Shown here: in pieces, positions 5,729 through 6,788 of the stretch | Layout: each line of letters starts with the position of its first letter | Position numbering within the stretch: position 1 is the stretch's first letter | From: a bacterium | Lineage (GTDB): Bacteria; UBA6262 | Length of the DNA: 6,788 nt | Assembly: GCA_028716025.1 (NCBI GenBank) | Contig: JAQUQP010000100.1 | Location: 1-6,788, forward strand | Reading direction: 5' to 3' | Program-made: the position numbers and the translations under genes | Notes under the pieces: generated by a model | The model's database searches: none | What the model was told of the DNA's origin: nothing | Seen by the model: the letters and a program-made list of their open reading frames with translations, nothing else

Positions 5729-6788
5729 CTATATATTTTCTTTTTTTGCGGCGGGATCCTTTCCTCTTAAACCCAGCAGTATCCCCGTAATTATCCAAAA
5801 CAGTGGACCGCTCTTACTGGCTCCAAAAGATTCCGCTCCGTTGCCCATGGCAAGATACGATATGATCATCGTAATATAAAAAACGAACATCCTGGGACTT
5901 CCTCGGAGATCACTGCCAAACTTACCCAGCATAATAAGCCAGATTATTGAGCCGATAATACCGAGCACCAATAGATTCCGAACAAATTGATTATCATATG
6001 CGGAGGTGAAATTTACCTGGTAATTATTTGTTTGCCCGGCCATATAACCCACTCCGGTTGTTAAATCAAAAATTCCGTCAACTCTTCTTATTTTTGGCAT
6101 CAGGTCATATTTGTAACGGCTGGCAGTAGATTCAACCGGATTTCTGAACCGTCTTAAATCAATCCGGTTAAGAACTATAAAATTCCACTTATAAATAACT
6201 AACCCGCTGATACCACCGGCCAAGCTAACGATCATAATCCATTTTATAACCTTTTTTATCATCCCTTTATGCGCGCTGGCCGCTGCAAAAATATCATGGA
6301 ACAACACAAAAAAACCGGCAAATACTATCATGCCGAATCCGTTTGATTTCGAACCGGTAGCCAGACAGCAAATAGACGAAAGCACAAACATGATGAATAA
6401 TAACGCCTTTAGCCATTTCCCCTCCGCCATATTAAGGTACCATAATAACGCTGCGAATAAAGCACAGCTATAATATACCTGTCCGGCTAAAGAAGGCGCA
6501 TCCTTTTCTAAAAACGCCGCTCCGATGCCATAATAATCCTTAACGCCGTTTAATATCTTATATAAACCGACAATATCGTTCAAGGCAATCAGCACAAATA
6601 AAGTGCTAACAATATATTTTATTTTATCTATCTTAGCTAAATAATAAAAAACTATAAAAAAAATGAAATATTGGAATTCCTTAGCCCAGAAAACAATAAA
6701 CCAATAACCCCATTCTACTCCCCCGACAGCCCTGGCCATTGAGATCATAAATGGGTAGATAAAGTAAATCGCGGGCAGTATAAAATCT
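5729..6788 (-). CDS. O-antigen ligase/polymerase-like membrane protein (Wzy/WaaL type), N-terminus cut by window edge
   Basis: At least 339 residues are visible from the ATG at 6748, but the frame stays open from there to the window end (D-F-I-L-P-A-I-Y-F-I-Y-P-F just before that methionine). This upstream part is hydrophobic like a membrane helix, so the true start is probably outside. Numbering from that ATG, hydrophobic segments follow one another, with TGSKSNGFG at 131-139 resembling the T-G-S-R-(S/G) helix start common in the Wzy_C/WaaL family. A large polar basic loop (about 194-255) contains R199-R200-F-R, the GVGYMAG turn at 232-238 and YDNQFVRNLLVLGIIGS at 251-267. In the family this last element is normally H-N-x-Y/F followed by L-x-x-x-G-I-I-G. 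Here the histidine position holds aspartate. Such proteins polymerise or ligate undecaprenyl-diphosphate-linked glycans on the outer membrane face. Which of the two cannot be told. The tail ends in a short basic and charged stretch, and the stop is 14 bases before the next gene. Confidence 0.78.
   Translation of the reverse strand, partial: DFILPAIYFIYPFMISMARAVGGVEWGYWFIVFWAKEFQYFIFFIVFYYLAKIDKIKYIVSTLFVLIALNDIVGLYKILNGVKDYYGIGAAFLEKDAPSLAGQVYYSCALFAALLWYLNMAEGKWLKALLFIMFVLSSICCLATGSKSNGFGMIVFAGFFVLFHDIFAAASAHKGMIKKVIKWIMIVSLAGGISGLVIYKWNFIVLNRIDLRRFRNPVESTASRYKYDLMPKIRRVDGIFDLTTGVGYMAGQTNNYQVNFTSAYDNQFVRNLLVLGIIGSIIWLIMLGKFGSDLRGSPRMFVFYITMIISYLAMGNGAESFGASKSGPLFWIITGILLGLRGKDPAAKKENI

Larger units (their letters stand above)
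1..6788 (-). other. Single compact surface-glycan operon, seven genes, both ends outside the window
   Basis: All seven genes are co-oriented. Junctions in transcription order are: 14-base gap, 11-base overlap, 11-base overlap, 9-base gap, 1-base gap and 5-base gap. No stretch could hold an internal terminator hairpin or a stand-alone promoter, and no intergenic stretch exceeds 14 bases. The promoter must lie beyond 6788 or be embedded in coding sequence. The gene content (polymerase-like protein, lipid-linked sugar synthase, GT-C transferase, methyltransferase, carbamoyltransferase) points to an envelope polysaccharide or glycolipid locus. Confidence 0.82.

Noticed and set aside
5715..5798. 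Upstream ATG at 5798 giving a 28-residue N-terminal extension of the small membrane protein
   Set aside because: The extension is very basic, lies inside the end of the polymerase-like gene in another frame, and lacks the good ribosome binding site that precedes the ATG at 5714.
5729..6788. Possible exosortase or generic transporter identity for the polytopic protein
   Set aside because: No Cys/Arg/His exosortase triad or transporter signature was seen. The TGSKS helix and the YDNQF...LGIIGS element after a basic loop fit the O-antigen ligase/polymerase group better.
1..6788. CRISPR array, insertion sequence, tRNA or riboswitch
   Set aside because: Coding sequence covers nearly every base with no intergenic stretch over 14 bases, and no direct-repeat array, transposase frame or terminal inverted repeats were found by eye.

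Overview
Every gene in this window is on the minus strand, so the transcript runs from position 6788 down to position 1. Neighbouring genes are separated by 1 to 14 bases or overlap by 11. No gap is large enough for an internal promoter or terminator. The window reads as an interior slice of one surface-polysaccharide (cell-envelope glycan) operon, with its first and last visible genes cut by the window edges. The host looks like an anaerobic or facultatively anaerobic bacterium of moderate-to-low GC, because the coding AT content is fairly high and a B12-binding radical SAM enzyme is present. I cannot fix the phylum from the sequence.

In transcription order the genes are: (1) 6788-5729, a polytopic membrane protein resembling O-antigen ligases/polymerases (Wzy/WaaL type), cut at its N-terminus by the window edge; (2) 5714-5097, an unrecognised single-span membrane protein whose outer half is built on an 11-residue periodicity; (3) 5107-3539, a multi-span GT-C (GT39/PMT-like) glycosyltransferase; (4) 3549-2365, a dolichol-phosphate-sugar-synthase-like GT2 glycosyltransferase with a C-terminal membrane domain; (5) 2355-1642, a class I SAM-dependent methyltransferase; (6) 1640-192, a B12-binding-domain radical SAM protein; (7) 186-1, the first 62 residues of a NodU/CmcH-type carbamoyltransferase, cut by the left edge.

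A plausible combined job, which is inference from family membership and layout, is as follows. The GT2 enzyme charges a polyprenyl-phosphate carrier with a sugar. The GT-C enzyme moves that sugar onto a glycan or other acceptor on the outer face of the membrane. The Wzy/WaaL-like protein polymerises or transfers lipid-linked glycan. The methyltransferase, radical SAM enzyme and carbamoyltransferase decorate the sugar or lipid with methyl and carbamoyl groups.

The least explained component is the small membrane protein at 5714-5097. It has a short helical cytoplasmic head, one transmembrane helix, and an extracytoplasmic amphipathic tail with three near-identical proline-containing 11-residue repeats. 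It sits between the polymerase-like gene and the glycosyltransferases. I saw no RNA genes, insertion sequences, CRISPR arrays or integration sites.
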